A stretch of 64,000 nt of DNA from Lentzea aerocolonigenes. GTDB taxonomy: Bacteria > Actinomycetota > Actinomycetes > Mycobacteriales > Pseudonocardiaceae. Shown here one piece after another: positions 16,353-24,678 of this stretch (positions within the stretch are counted from its first letter, which is position 1; each line of letters begins with the position of its first letter). The stretch spans positions 479,848-543,847 of the forward strand of contig NZ_BBOJ01000002.1 in the NCBI RefSeq assembly GCF_000974445.1, read 5' to 3'. The notes beneath the pieces are model-generated. The model saw nothing but the letters and a program-made list of their open reading frames with translations, made no database searches and was not told the origin of the DNA. The position numbers were made by a program, and so were the translations under genes.

Positions 16353-17720
16353 ATGCGGAAGTGGGCGGCACTGGGCGTGCTGGCGCTCGCGTTGTTGTTG
16401 ATCGCGGTCGACGGCACGGTGCTGGCTCTCGCCCTGCCCGCACTCCAGCGGGACCTGGCGCCGTCCGCCACCCAGGTGCTGTGGATCGGCGACATCTACT
16501 CGTTCGTGCTCGGCGGCCTGCTCGTCACGATGGGCACGCTCGGCGACCGGATCGGCCGCAAGAAACTGCTGCTCACCGGCGCGTTCGGCTTCGGAGCAGC
16601 GTCACTGCTGGCCGCGTTCGCGCCGTCGGCGGAATGGCTGATCGCGGCTCGCGCACTGCTCGGCGTGGCGGGCGCGACGATCATGCCGTCGACGCTGTCG
16701 ATCATCCGGAACCTGTTCACCGACCCCGCGGAACGCACGCGGGCGGTCGCGGTGTGGGCGGCCGCGGCGACGGCGGGCGCCGCGCTGGGCCCGTTGATCG
16801 GAGGTGCCCTGCTGGAGCACTTCTGGTGGGGCTCGGTGTTCGTCATCAACCTGCCGGTGATGGCGCTGCTGCTCGTGTTCGGCGCGTGGTGGCTGCCGGA
16901 GTCGCGCGACCCGGCCCCCGGCCCGTTCGACCTGGTGTCGGCCGCGCTGTCGGCGGTGGGCGTGGTCCCGCTGGTGTACGCGATCAAGGAGGTCGCCCTG
17001 GCGGGCCCGACCTGGACGGCGCTGGCGGCCGGACTCGTCGGCGTGGCGGGCCTGTCGCTGTTCGTGCGACGCCAGCGGTCCGCCCGGCACCCGATGATCG
17101 ACGTGGCGCTGTTCCGCACCCCGGCGTTCAGCGGTGCCGTGGGCGCCAACATGATCGCGATCTTCGCGCTGACCGGCCTGGTGTTCTTCCTGTCGCAGTA
17201 CTTCCAGAACGTGCTGAGCTACTCCCCGCTGGAGGCCGGCCTGCGCGAACTCCCCCTCGGCGTCGCCGGCGTGCTCGTGGTCGCCGTGATCGGCCCGGTC
17301 GTGCGCGTGCTGGGCGCGGGCCGGGCGATCGCCGCGGGACTCCTGGTCAGCGCGGGCGGCCTGACGATCGTCGGTTTCTCCTCGGGCTACGGCGCGATCG
17401 CCGTGGCACTGGTCGTGCTCGGCGCCGGCGTCGGGCTCGCACTGACCCTCACGACGGACGCGGTGGTGTCCGCCGTGCCCGCGGACAAGGCGGGCGCGGC
17501 GTCGGCGGTGTCGGAGACGGCCTACGAGCTGGGCGCGGCGCTGGGCATCGCCGTGCTCGGAACCGTGCTGTCGGCGTGGGCCCGCTCGGGCACGTTCACG
17601 GAGGCGATGCAGGGCACGGCGCTGGTGGCGGCCGTGCTGCTCGTCGTGGCGTCCTTCGTGGCCTACCGGCTCATTCCGAGCGCGAGGCCTCGGCCAGCCG
17701 TTCGTGCAGACGCTCCCTGA
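16353..17720 (+). CDS. MFS drug efflux transporter, DHA2 (14-TM) type
   Basis: ATG at 16353 follows AAGGGGGAAG; an in-frame opening further upstream crosses the operator region and is not used. 455 residues, almost wholly hydrophobic. The first helix carries VDGTVLALALPALQRDL, the DHA2 motif D1; motif A is GDRIGRKK in the first cytoplasmic loop; the motif C-like region is GALLGPLIGGALL-type (AALGPLIGGALLEHF). This is the pattern of proton-driven QacA/SmvA-like multidrug exporters. Regulation is probably by the divergent TetR. The 3' end overlaps the convergent small membrane-protein gene by 50 bp. The substrate cannot be read from sequence. Confidence 0.92.
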   Translation: MRKWAALGVLALALLLIAVDGTVLALALPALQRDLAPSATQVLWIGDIYSFVLGGLLVTMGTLGDRIGRKKLLLTGAFGFGAASLLAAFAPSAEWLIAARALLGVAGATIMPSTLSIIRNLFTDPAERTRAVAVWAAAATAGAALGPLIGGALLEHFWWGSVFVINLPVMALLLVFGAWWLPESRDPAPGPFDLVSAALSAVGVVPLVYAIKEVALAGPTWTALAAGLVGVAGLSLFVRRQRSARHPMIDVALFRTPAFSGAVGANMIAIFALTGLVFFLSQYFQNVLSYSPLEAGLRELPLGVAGVLVVAVIGPVVRVLGAGRAIAAGLLVSAGGLTIVGFSSGYGAIAVALVVLGAGVGLALTLTTDAVVSAVPADKAGAASAVSETAYELGAALGIAVLGTVLSAWARSGTFTEAMQGTALVAAVLLVVASFVAYRLIPSARPRPAVRADAP

Positions 17721-17829
17721 TTTGGTCCGGCGTGTACGCGGCACGGCGGCGCTGGTTGCGGGCCATGACCACGCCGCTCGCCGCGACACCCGCGAACGCG
17801 GCGATGCCGAGCAGCTTCCAGAGCTTCAT
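17671..17829 (-). CDS. 52-residue single-pass membrane protein
   Basis: A short gene read on the minus strand: it begins MKLWKLLGIAAFAGVAASGV and ends RERLHERLAEASRSE. The N-terminus is one transmembrane helix (residues 4-22), followed by a basic stretch (ARNQRRRAAYTPDQ) and an amphipathic charged tail. It resembles conserved tiny actinobacterial membrane proteins of unknown function. The start is 6 nt from a TAGCCT hexamer, so the mRNA is probably leaderless. It overlaps the MFS 3' end by 50 bp and is divergent from the NlpC/P60-like gene. The composition, start context and sensible topology support a real gene. Confidence 0.75.
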   Translation of the reverse strand: MKLWKLLGIAAFAGVAASGVVMARNQRRRAAYTPDQIRERLHERLAEASRSE

Positions 17830-17834
17830 GTGCC

Positions 17835-17841
17835 TAGGCTA
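17835..17841. promoter_or_regulatory. Superimposed divergent -10 elements
   Basis: On the plus strand TAGGCT (17835-17840) lies 8 nt before the ATG at 17849; on the minus strand TAGCCT (17841-17836) lies 6 nt before the ATG at 17829. The two hexamers share five bases in a near-palindrome, so one RNA polymerase site could fire either way and produce leaderless mRNAs in both directions. Confidence 0.55.
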
Positions 17842-17848
17842 TCGGGCT

Positions 17849-18463
17849 ATGCCGACAACCCTGGACCAAGCCGTCGAGATGACCCGCACCGGTGACGTGT
17901 GGGTGTTCCGCGGGCGCAGTGCCGCGGACCGGGCGATCCAGGCCATGACGAACAGCCCGGTCAACCACGTGGGCATGGCCATCGTGCTGGACGACCTGCC
18001 GCCGTTGATGTGGCACGCCGAGCTCGGCAAGTCCCTCAAGGACATGTGGAGCGGCACGCACCAGCGCGGGGCGCAGCTGCACGACCTGCGCGACGCCGTG
18101 GTGACGTGGCACGACAAGTACGGGCAGCGGGCGTGGCTGCGGCAGCTCGACCACGCCGTCAGCCGCGAGATGGAGGACGCCGCGCTCAGGACGGTGGCCC
18201 GGCTGGACGGCACGCCGTTCCCGTCGACCGCGAAGCTCGCCTCGCGCTGGGTGCGCGGGCGGGTTCCGTTGCGCCCCAAGGCCGACGCCTCGCTGGAGAG
18301 CGCGTTCTGCGCGGAGATCGTGGCTGTCACGTACGAGGAGATGGGACTGCTGCCCAAGCGCCGGCCGAACTGGTACGACCCCGGCCGGTTCTGGAGCGGC
18401 GACGACCTGGAGCTGCTCGGCGGCGCCAAGCTCGGCAGGGAGATCGAAATCGTCGTCATGTGA
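17849..18463 (+). CDS. Permuted NlpC/P60-like (YiiX/YebB-type) cysteine hydrolase
   Basis: ATG at 17849, 8 nt after TAGGCT; 204 residues with no signal peptide. The order of catalytic residues is permuted as in YiiX/YebB-like and lecithin-retinol-acyltransferase-like papain folds: the histidine comes first (SPVNHVGMAIV, H40) and the cysteine late (SAFCAEIVAVTYEEMGLL, C154). GDVWVFRG at residues 15-22 is the usual first strand. Such enzymes cleave amide or ester bonds of cell-wall peptides or lipids. Divergent from the 52-residue membrane protein. The target is unknown; cytoplasmic location is inferred from the lack of a signal. Confidence 0.75.
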   Translation: MPTTLDQAVEMTRTGDVWVFRGRSAADRAIQAMTNSPVNHVGMAIVLDDLPPLMWHAELGKSLKDMWSGTHQRGAQLHDLRDAVVTWHDKYGQRAWLRQLDHAVSREMEDAALRTVARLDGTPFPSTAKLASRWVRGRVPLRPKADASLESAFCAEIVAVTYEEMGLLPKRRPNWYDPGRFWSGDDLELLGGAKLGREIEIVVM

Positions 18464-18552
18464 CACGAACGGACTGACCACCTTCAGCCCCTTGACCCGG
18501 AACGTGTGGCGCCAACACGATGAGAGCGGTCTCACACCGGGAGCTGACAACG

Positions 18553-21105
18553 ATGTCACGACTGCTTGCGATCGTGCTCGCCCTGCTGTTGCCCGCCGCG
18601 CCTGCTGTGGCCGCACCCGACGCCTGGACCGTCTCAGGTCCGGGCCAGGTCACCGCACACATCGCCCTCACCGGCGGAAATCTGACCCTGGCCGTGCGCA
18701 GGCAGGGCAGAACCGTGCTCCAGCCGGCCTCCGTCGGCATCACGACGACCACAGCGGACCTCACCAGAGACCTGACCTTCACGGGCCGCTCTGACCGCGT
18801 TGTCATCGAGCGTTACGACATGTCCGCCGGCAAACGGCTGCACCGCGCCACCCGGATGACCGAGACCAGGCTCGGCTTCCGCAACGCCGCCGGCGCCTTC
18901 GCCCTCCTCGTCCGCGCCGCACCGGACGGCGTCGCCTACCGCTACGTGCTGCCCACTCCCGCCACCGTCACGTCGGAGGCGTCGAGCTTCACCGTCCCCG
19001 CCGACGCGAAGGCGTGGCTGCTCCCCTACAACGCCTGGTACGAGGCCAACCGCGTGCGGACGACGGCCGGCGAGGCGACCGGCGACTTCGGCTACCCCTC
19101 CCTCTTCGGCAACGGCACCGACTTCGCCCTGCTCACCGAGTCCGATGTGGACGGCCGGTACGCGGGAAGCAGGCTGCGCAAGAGCGGCAACGGCTTCCAG
19201 GTCGTGCTGGCCGACGCACAGGTCGAGTCGACCGGAACCACGCCGTGGCGCACCGCGATCGTCGGCGACCTTCCCACCGTGAGCACCTCGACGCTCGTCG
19301 ACGACCTGGCCACGCCGGCGACCTTCACCGACCGGAGCTGGATCAAGCCCGGCAAGGTCGCGTGGTCGTGGCTCAGCGAGCACTCCAGCCCGGGCGACTT
19401 CGCCCGGCAGAAGCAGTACGTGGACTTCGCCGCCCGCAACGGGTGGGAGTACGCGCTCGTCGACGAGGGCTGGAACGCGGCGTGGGTGCCCGAACTGATC
19501 CGCCACGCTCGCGCGCAGGGCGTGGAGATCCTGCTGTGGTTGCGGTGGAGCGACCTCGACACGCCGCAGGAACGCGACACCGTGCTGCCCCGGATCAAGC
19601 AGTGGGGCGCGAAGGGCGTGAAGCTCGACTTCATGGAGTCCGACTCGCAGGCCCGTTATCGCTGGTACGACGAGGTTCTGAGGAAGACGGCCGAGCTGAA
19701 GCTGATGGTCAACTTCCACGGCTCCACCATCCCGCACGGCCTCGCCCGCACCTGGCCGCACGTGCTGACCATGGAAGCCGTGCGCGGCGCGGAGAACGAA
19801 CCGCCCGCCGCCAACAACCCCGTGCAGTTCTTCACGCGCAACGTCGCGGGTTCGATGGACTACACGCCGGTGTCGCTGGAGGTCGGCACGAAGGAGGCGT
19901 CGATCGCGCACGAGACCGCGCTGCCGGTCGTCTACGAGTCGGGCTGGACGCACTTCGCCGACAAACCCGAGGCCTACGAACGGCATCCGCAGGTGTTGCG
20001 GTACCTCAACCAGCTCCCGACGGTCTGGGACGAGACCAGGTTGCTCGACGGCGACCCGGACACCCACGCCGTCGTCGCCCGCCGCAACGGCGACAGGTGG
20101 TTCGTCGGCGGCATCACCGCCGAGCAGCGCACCCTCAAGGCACCACTGGGTTTCCTCGGCTCCGGCCAGTGGCTGGTCGAGACCGTGCGCGACCCCGCGA
20201 CCCGTTCCGACGTCGTGCGCGACCGGCAGGTCCTGCGCGCCACCGACTCCCTGAAAGTACCCGCCAGGCGCAACGGCGGTTTCGCGGCGGTCATCTGCCG
20301 GAACCGTCCCGGCCTGCAGACCTGTGACCAGCCGATCCGCCAGGTCCCGAGGACGACGCTGACCGTGACGCCCACCGGGACCGTCGACGTCACGCCGGGC
20401 TCGTCCGTCGAGGTGGCGGGCACGTTCACCAACGGCGACCAGGAGATCCGCGACGTCGCGCTGACAGCCACCGCACCGCAGGGCTGGACGGTGACCGGAC
20501 AGGTCGTGCGACGGGACGAGCTCGCGCCGGGTGAGTCGGTCAGCGGCAGCTGGCGGCTCACGGCCGGTGACCAGGTCGGCCCGGTGGACGTACCGGTCGT
20601 CGCCACCTTCGGCGACGGCGTGCACGTCGAGCAGGCGGTCAAGGCGTTCGTGCCACCACCGGTCCCCGCGAACGGAGCGCAGGTCAGCGATCTGCCGTTC
20701 ATGAACGAGACCAACGGCTGGGGGCCGGTCGAACGGAACACGTCCAACGGCGAGAACAACGGCGGCGACGGCAGAGCGCTGTCCGTCGGCGGCGTCACCT
20801 ACGCCAAGGGGCTGGGCGTGCACGCGCCGTCCGACGTGGGCATCTACCTCGGACGCGGCTGCACCCGGTTCACCGCGAAGATCGGCCTCGACGACGAGAC
20901 CACCGAACCGGGCTCGGTGGCGTTCCAGGTCGTCGGTGACGACAAACCGTTGTACGACAGCGGAATCCTCTGGGGCAAAGGCGCGGCCGTGCCGATCGAC
21001 GTCGACGTGTCGGGCGTCCGGATGCTCAGCCTGCGCGTCACCGACACCGGTGACGGCCGCAACTTCGACCACGCCGACTGGGCGGAGGCCTCGCTGACGT
21101 GCTGA
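18553..21105 (+). CDS. Secreted GH97 glycosidase with NEW3 and NPCBM modules
   Basis: ATG at 18553 is chosen because it directly begins a signal peptide (MSRLLAIVLALLLPAAPAVAA); the ATG 11 codons upstream adds a charged leader. 850 residues. An N-terminal beta-sandwich is followed by the GH97 barrel (KVAWSWLSEHSS; NGWEYALVDEGW; GAKGVKLDFMESDSQ; MVNFHGSTIPHGLARTWP; MEAVRGAENEP). The aspartate D359 in KLDF is at the nucleophile position of retaining GH97 alpha-galactosidases, so the retaining subclass is likely. A NEW3-like Ig module (about 605-700) and a C-terminal NPCBM module (about 712-850; GVTYAKGLGVHAPS) follow. Secreted and probably active on alpha-galactosides of plant or microbial glycans. 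Confidence 0.9.
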   Translation: MSRLLAIVLALLLPAAPAVAAPDAWTVSGPGQVTAHIALTGGNLTLAVRRQGRTVLQPASVGITTTTADLTRDLTFTGRSDRVVIERYDMSAGKRLHRATRMTETRLGFRNAAGAFALLVRAAPDGVAYRYVLPTPATVTSEASSFTVPADAKAWLLPYNAWYEANRVRTTAGEATGDFGYPSLFGNGTDFALLTESDVDGRYAGSRLRKSGNGFQVVLADAQVESTGTTPWRTAIVGDLPTVSTSTLVDDLATPATFTDRSWIKPGKVAWSWLSEHSSPGDFARQKQYVDFAARNGWEYALVDEGWNAAWVPELIRHARAQGVEILLWLRWSDLDTPQERDTVLPRIKQWGAKGVKLDFMESDSQARYRWYDEVLRKTAELKLMVNFHGSTIPHGLARTWPHVLTMEAVRGAENEPPAANNPVQFFTRNVAGSMDYTPVSLEVGTKEASIAHETALPVVYESGWTHFADKPEAYERHPQVLRYLNQLPTVWDETRLLDGDPDTHAVVARRNGDRWFVGGITAEQRTLKAPLGFLGSGQWLVETVRDPATRSDVVRDRQVLRATDSLKVPARRNGGFAAVICRNRPGLQTCDQPIRQVPRTTLTVTPTGTVDVTPGSSVEVAGTFTNGDQEIRDVALTATAPQGWTVTGQVVRRDELAPGESVSGSWRLTAGDQVGPVDVPVVATFGDGVHVEQAVKAFVPPPVPANGAQVSDLPFMNETNGWGPVERNTSNGENNGGDGRALSVGGVTYAKGLGVHAPSDVGIYLGRGCTRFTAKIGLDDETTEPGSVAFQVVGDDKPLYDSGILWGKGAAVPIDVDVSGVRMLSLRVTDTGDGRNFDHADWAEASLTC

Positions 21106-21230
21106 TCAACCGCAGACAGTCCCTGTGCAGTCTGAAGTGGACGGACGGACCGGCGACCGTCGCGCACTCACGAGCATCTCGGTGCACGAAAAACTTGGTT
21201 TAGGTCCTAAGTAGTCGGCAACCCAATGTC
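21106..21230. promoter_or_regulatory. Intergenic region with TTAGG-T-CCTAA palindrome
   Basis: The gap before the esterase gene contains TTAGGTCCTAA (21200-21210), a perfect 5-bp inverted repeat about 20 bp before the ATG. It could be an operator; no regulator gene is adjacent. Nothing else is evident here. Confidence 0.3.
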
Positions 21231-22025
21231 ATGTTCGACGGGTTGCGGTCCGCCGCGCGAGAGAGTGCGCTCAGGGCGTTGTGGGACGTGCCGAGGTTGC
21301 TGCGGCATCCGGTGTGGCGGAACGCCGATCCGGGTCAGGGCAACGGTCTCGGTGTCGTACTGGTGCCCGGTTTCGGCGCGGGTGGCGCGAGCCTCTCGCC
21401 CGCCGGGTCGTGGCTGCGCGCCCGCGGGTACCGGCCGGTCCTCGCCGGCGTCGGGTTCACGGTCGGCTGCACCGCCGACCTGCTGGCGAAGCTCCTGCAC
21501 AGCACCGAGAAGCACGCCGAGCGCACCGGTCGTCCGGTGGTGCTGCTCGGCCAGAGCCGTGGCGGCGGCCTCGCGCGCCTCGCCGCCGCCCGGCGCCCGG
21601 ACCTGGTGCACGGCCTGGTGATGCTGGGCAGCCCCGTGCTCGACCCGTTGGGCGCCCACCCCGACGTCCTGCGCATCGCGCGATTTCTGGCCCGATTGGC
21701 GTCCGCGGGCGTGCCCGGTCTGCTCGACGACGACTGCATGCGCGGCCCGTGCTTCGACGAGCACGTGAAAACCCTGGCCGAACCGTTGCGGGTGCCCGCT
21801 GTCTCGATCTTTTCGCGCGCGGACGGCATCGTGCCGTGGCAGCTGTGCCAGGACCCGTGCGCGGAGTGCGTCGAGGTGCACAGCACGCACACCGGCATGG
21901 CGTTCGACCCGCAGGTCTACGAGGTGCTCGGCCCGCGGCTCGCCTCCTGGGTGACCGGCACGATCCGCGCGTCGAGCAGCACGCCGCCCACGACGTCCAG
22001 CAACCCGATCGTGCCCTGCGGCTGA
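21231..22025 (+). CDS. Alpha/beta-hydrolase (lipase/esterase-like)
   Basis: ATG at 21231; 264 residues with no signal peptide. The oxyanion strand LGVVLVPGFGAGG is followed by the nucleophile elbow GQSRGG with S109, an acidic residue in FSRADGIVP and a histidine near the end (HSTHTGMAF), so the Ser-Asp-His triad is complete. It resembles triacylglycerol-lipase or permease-like esterases. The last 109 bp overlap the end of the convergent phosphoesterase, and the final residues (SSSTPPTTSSNPIVPCG) look like antisense-driven tail rather than fold. Substrate unknown. Confidence 0.85.
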   Translation: MFDGLRSAARESALRALWDVPRLLRHPVWRNADPGQGNGLGVVLVPGFGAGGASLSPAGSWLRARGYRPVLAGVGFTVGCTADLLAKLLHSTEKHAERTGRPVVLLGQSRGGGLARLAAARRPDLVHGLVMLGSPVLDPLGAHPDVLRIARFLARLASAGVPGLLDDDCMRGPCFDEHVKTLAEPLRVPAVSIFSRADGIVPWQLCQDPCAECVEVHSTHTGMAFDPQVYEVLGPRLASWVTGTIRASSSTPPTTSSNPIVPCG

Positions 22026-22438
22026 CGGCGTTTGTCGGTGGGCGAGCCGGGGTTGAAGACGCGGAACCCGTCCTCCTCCTCGTCCCACGGGATGTGCGAA
22101 TGTCCGAAGACGACGAGCCTGGCCTCGGGGAACCGGCGACGCATCCTCGCCAACCGGCCGGTCTTCTGACCACTGTCGTGGATCATCGCGACCGGCAGCC
22201 CGTCGATGTCGAACTCCGCGGTCTCCTGCGCGCCCCACGCCACGACGTCCGCGCCGTCGTTGTTGCCGCACACCGCGATGACGGGCGCGTACTGGGCCAA
22301 CTCGTCCAGCACGGGCGCCACGCAGACGTCCCCGCCGTGCAGGATCAGGTCGGCTGACCGCAGGTGCTCGGCCACGGCCGGTGGGCACCGCTTCCAGAAC
22401 CGCGGCGCGTGGGTGTCGGACAGCACCACAACTCTCAC
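21917..22438 (-). CDS. YfcE/MJ0936-type metallophosphoesterase
   Basis: GTG start at 22438, 8 nt after a TACGGT hexamer on the same strand, so probably leaderless. 173 residues. All calcineurin-like metal-binding motifs are present in order: LSDTHA (D..H), HGGDV, GNND, MIHDS and GHSH. Length and motifs fit the small YfcE/MJ0936 phosphodiesterases that hydrolyse phosphodiester bonds with two metal ions. The 3' end overlaps the convergent esterase by 109 bp. The physiological substrate is unknown. Confidence 0.9.
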   Translation of the reverse strand: MRVVVLSDTHAPRFWKRCPPAVAEHLRSADLILHGGDVCVAPVLDELAQYAPVIAVCGNNDGADVVAWGAQETAEFDIDGLPVAMIHDSGQKTGRLARMRRRFPEARLVVFGHSHIPWDEEEDGFRVFNPGSPTDKRRQPQGTIGLLDVVGGVLLDARIVPVTQEASRGPSTS

Positions 22439-22492
22439 AGCCCAGGACCGTAGCGGGGGTGTGGCCGCTCGGCAGCCACACCCCGGTGCGCA

Positions 22493-22849
22493 TCAGAGCG
22501 GGCCGCAGTCCTGCTCGTAAGGCACGTTCCCGCGCTCGTCGCCCGTGAAGTAGATGGCGCTGGCCAGGCGCCGGTCACCTTGGACGTTGAGGCCGACCAT
22601 GATCCAGATGTTGTTGCGGATGCCGTGGTCGTAGATCATCTCGCCGCGCGTCCAGCAGATGGGGACCACCTTCTGGCCCGCCGGGATCACGTAGACCACG
22701 GGGCAGGACAACGCCTGGCAGGTGCGGACTTCCGCGTCCGCCCAGGTCGTGATGGCGTTGAAGGGCGGCTGCGGCGGATCCGCCAGTGCCACCCCGGATC
22801 CCGCGACGAGCGCTGCCGCGGAGAGCAGCATCCCCAGTACGAATCTCAT
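22493..22849 (-). CDS. Small secreted SH3-like protein
   Basis: ATG at 22849 behind GGGAGGACGTGC; 118 residues. A signal peptide (MRFVLGMLLSAAALVAGSGVALA) leads to a mature domain of about 95 residues with four cysteines (TCQALSC, ICWT, QDCGPL), likely two disulphides. The pattern VRTCQALSCPVVYVIPAGQKV resembles bacterial SH3-type cell-wall-binding domains common in small exported actinomycete proteins. No catalytic motif. Role inferred as wall binding or extracellular; otherwise unknown. Confidence 0.8.
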   Translation of the reverse strand: MRFVLGMLLSAAALVAGSGVALADPPQPPFNAITTWADAEVRTCQALSCPVVYVIPAGQKVVPICWTRGEMIYDHGIRNNIWIMVGLNVQGDRRLASAIYFTGDERGNVPYEQDCGPL

Positions 22850-22969
22850 GCACGTCCTCCCAGTGGGTTGTCGATCATCAGCAGAAAACTCCCTCTGGGC
22901 TCGGGAGGTTGCACGGGGTCAAACGTCAACAAGTGGTTCAAACCGTGGTGCAACGGGTACGTGAACCAC

Positions 22970-23779
22970 ATGGCACGGGCGATCTGGAGCGGGTCGATCA
23001 GTTTCGGGCTGGTGAGCATCCCGGTGGAGCTGTACAGCGCCACCGAGGACCACACCGTGCACTTCAACCAGTTCCAGCGCGGCACGTCCGACCGCATCCG
23101 GTACAAGCGCGTCAACGAGCGCACCGGACGTGAGGTGCCCTACGACAAGATCGTGAAGGGGCACGAGGTCGACAGCGGCGAGTACGTCGTCGTGGAACCC
23201 GAGGAACTGGACGAGATCGCGCCCGGCCGTTCCCGCACGCTCGACATCGAGGCGTTCGTGGACATCGACGAGATCGACCCCGTGTACTTCCAGAAGACCT
23301 ACTGGCTCGGGCCGGCCAAAGCCGAGTTCTCCCGGCCGTACCTCCTGCTGGCGCAGGCGATGAAGAAGACGAACCGGGCGGGCATCGCGATGTTCGTCAT
23401 GCGCGGCAAGCAGTACCTCACGGCGCTGAAGGAGGACAACGGCATCCTCGCCGTGCACACGCTGTTCTTCGCCGACGAGATCAGGCAGCCGAAGGACGTG
23501 CTGGACACGACACCGGAAGGCCGTGCGCCCCGCGGCAAGGAGCTCGACATGGCCGTGTCGCTGGTCGAGTCGATGGCCGACGACTGGCGGCCGAAGGACT
23601 ACAAGGACACCTACACCGAGCGGGTCAACAAGCTCATCAAGGCCAAGCAGAAGGGTCGCGAGGTCGTGGTCGAGGCCGAGCCTCCCGAGGCCACGGGGGT
23701 CGTGGACCTCATGGAGGCGTTGCAGCGCAGCGTCGAGGCGAGCAAGAAGAAGCGCGGCGGCAAGAAGGCCGCTAGCTGA
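22970..23779 (+). CDS. ku: Non-homologous end-joining protein Ku
   Basis: ATG at 22970 begins MARAIWSGSISFGLVSIPVELYSATED, the canonical bacterial Ku N-terminus; 269 residues. The core beta-barrel continues through RIRYKRVNERTGREVPYDKIVKGHEV and KTYWLGPAKA, and ends with a short lysine-rich tail (KKKRGGKKAAS) of the kind that promotes DNA threading and ligase recruitment. Bacterial Ku forms a homodimer that rings broken DNA ends and recruits LigD. No ligD gene is present in this window, so the partner must be elsewhere. It converges on the PP2C gene with an 8-bp overlap. Confidence 0.96.
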   Translation: MARAIWSGSISFGLVSIPVELYSATEDHTVHFNQFQRGTSDRIRYKRVNERTGREVPYDKIVKGHEVDSGEYVVVEPEELDEIAPGRSRTLDIEAFVDIDEIDPVYFQKTYWLGPAKAEFSRPYLLLAQAMKKTNRAGIAMFVMRGKQYLTALKEDNGILAVHTLFFADEIRQPKDVLDTTPEGRAPRGKELDMAVSLVESMADDWRPKDYKDTYTERVNKLIKAKQKGREVVVEAEPPEATGVVDLMEALQRSVEASKKKRGGKKAAS

Positions 23780-24416
23780 CGACGAGCGCGGTCGCGTTGT
23801 CCGTGCCGCCGGCGTACAGCGCCGCCCGCACGAGCCGCTCCGCCGACACGTGCCCGGACGTGATCGCCTCGATCCCGTTGTGCCTCAACGGTCCGTACAC
23901 GCCGTCCGACACCAGCACGAGCCGCTGGGCCCGCGTGCCCGCCCGGCCGACGTTCTCGGGCGTGGCGTGCCGGACGGTGTTGGTGACGACGTGCTCGAGC
24001 CTGGCGGCGGGGGCGAGACCGCGCTCACGGAAGTACTCGGCCACCGTGTGGTCGGTCGTGAGCTGGACGAGGTCCTCACCGTCCGAGGCGTACGCACGGG
24101 CGTCGCCGGCCCACGCCACGTCGAAGCCGCCGCCGGGACGCGCCACCGCGACGACGATCACCGCGTCACCGGCGTGCACCTGCAGCGCGTCACGGGCGGC
24201 GAGGATCGCGGCGACCGGGTCGGTGAGCAGGGCGGCGGCCTGAGCGGCGGCGTGCGCGGCCTCGGCGGCGGCAGCGGAGTCACCCACGCCGTCGGCCACG
24301 ACGAACGTGCGGCGGTTGTGCGCGTACGCGTCGGCGTTGTGCGTGCGTGGTCCACGGTCTGACGCACAGGTCACGGTCAGCGCGGTGCCCAGTGGCATGG
24401 TGCGATCGATCAGCAT
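23772..24416 (-). CDS. PP2C-family Ser/Thr phosphatase
   Basis: ATG at 24416 follows GGGAGG; 214 residues, a minimal PP2C. Motifs: ASDRGPRTHNADAYA (the usual NED is NAD here, losing the glutamate), VADGVGD with the metal-binding aspartate and glycine, DVAWAGDARAY, LVLVSDGVYG and GGTDNATALVV. The aspartates needed for the two metal ions are retained. Such small cytosolic PP2Cs counteract Hanks-type kinases; no kinase gene is adjacent. The glutamate-to-alanine change may lower activity but does not by itself imply a dead enzyme. Confidence 0.88.
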   Translation of the reverse strand: MLIDRTMPLGTALTVTCASDRGPRTHNADAYAHNRRTFVVADGVGDSAAAAEAAHAAAQAAALLTDPVAAILAARDALQVHAGDAVIVVAVARPGGGFDVAWAGDARAYASDGEDLVQLTTDHTVAEYFRERGLAPAARLEHVVTNTVRHATPENVGRAGTRAQRLVLVSDGVYGPLRHNGIEAITSGHVSAERLVRAALYAGGTDNATALVVS

Positions 24417-24486
24417 GGCGGACCTCCCTGCACTCCACTAAGCCCTGCCTGGCTTGGAGTCTCCTGTCAGGAGCCTGAGAAAAGCT

Positions 24487-24678
24487 CTAGAGTTTCGCCG
24501 CCCGGCGAAACCGCTCCGCCGCCCGCACCAGCGCGGCGGCCAGTTCCGGCGGCGACACCACCTCGAACTCCACGGTGATGCTCGCGAGCATGAACACCAC
24601 GTCGTCCATGGTCTCGCCACCGACCCGCACGTGACGTGAATTTTCGTCGACAGCGGAAAATTTCCGTAGCGGCGCCAC
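24487..24678 (-). pseudogene. 3' remnant of a WYL-domain transcriptional regulator
   Basis: An open stretch of 63 residues ends in DDVVFMLASITVEFEVVSPPELAAALVRAAERFRRAAKL, which is the C-terminal signature of HTH-WYL regulators (FEVLxPPEL followed by an amphipathic helix). The DNA-binding and WYL domains are missing, and no start with ribosome binding site is evident. It stands back to back with the epoxide hydrolase fragment on the other strand, so one deletion probably removed both 5' ends. Confidence 0.65.

Noticed and set aside
18634..21072. 812-residue minus-strand open frame over the GH97 gene
   Set aside because: Antisense composition, no start with ribosome binding site, and the plus strand has a complete GH97 with a signal peptide.
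22900..22969. GTTGCAC/GTGCAAC and GGTTCAAACC repeats before the Ku gene
   Set aside because: Short arms and long spacing make them weak; no regulator is next to the gene, so they are not listed as operators.
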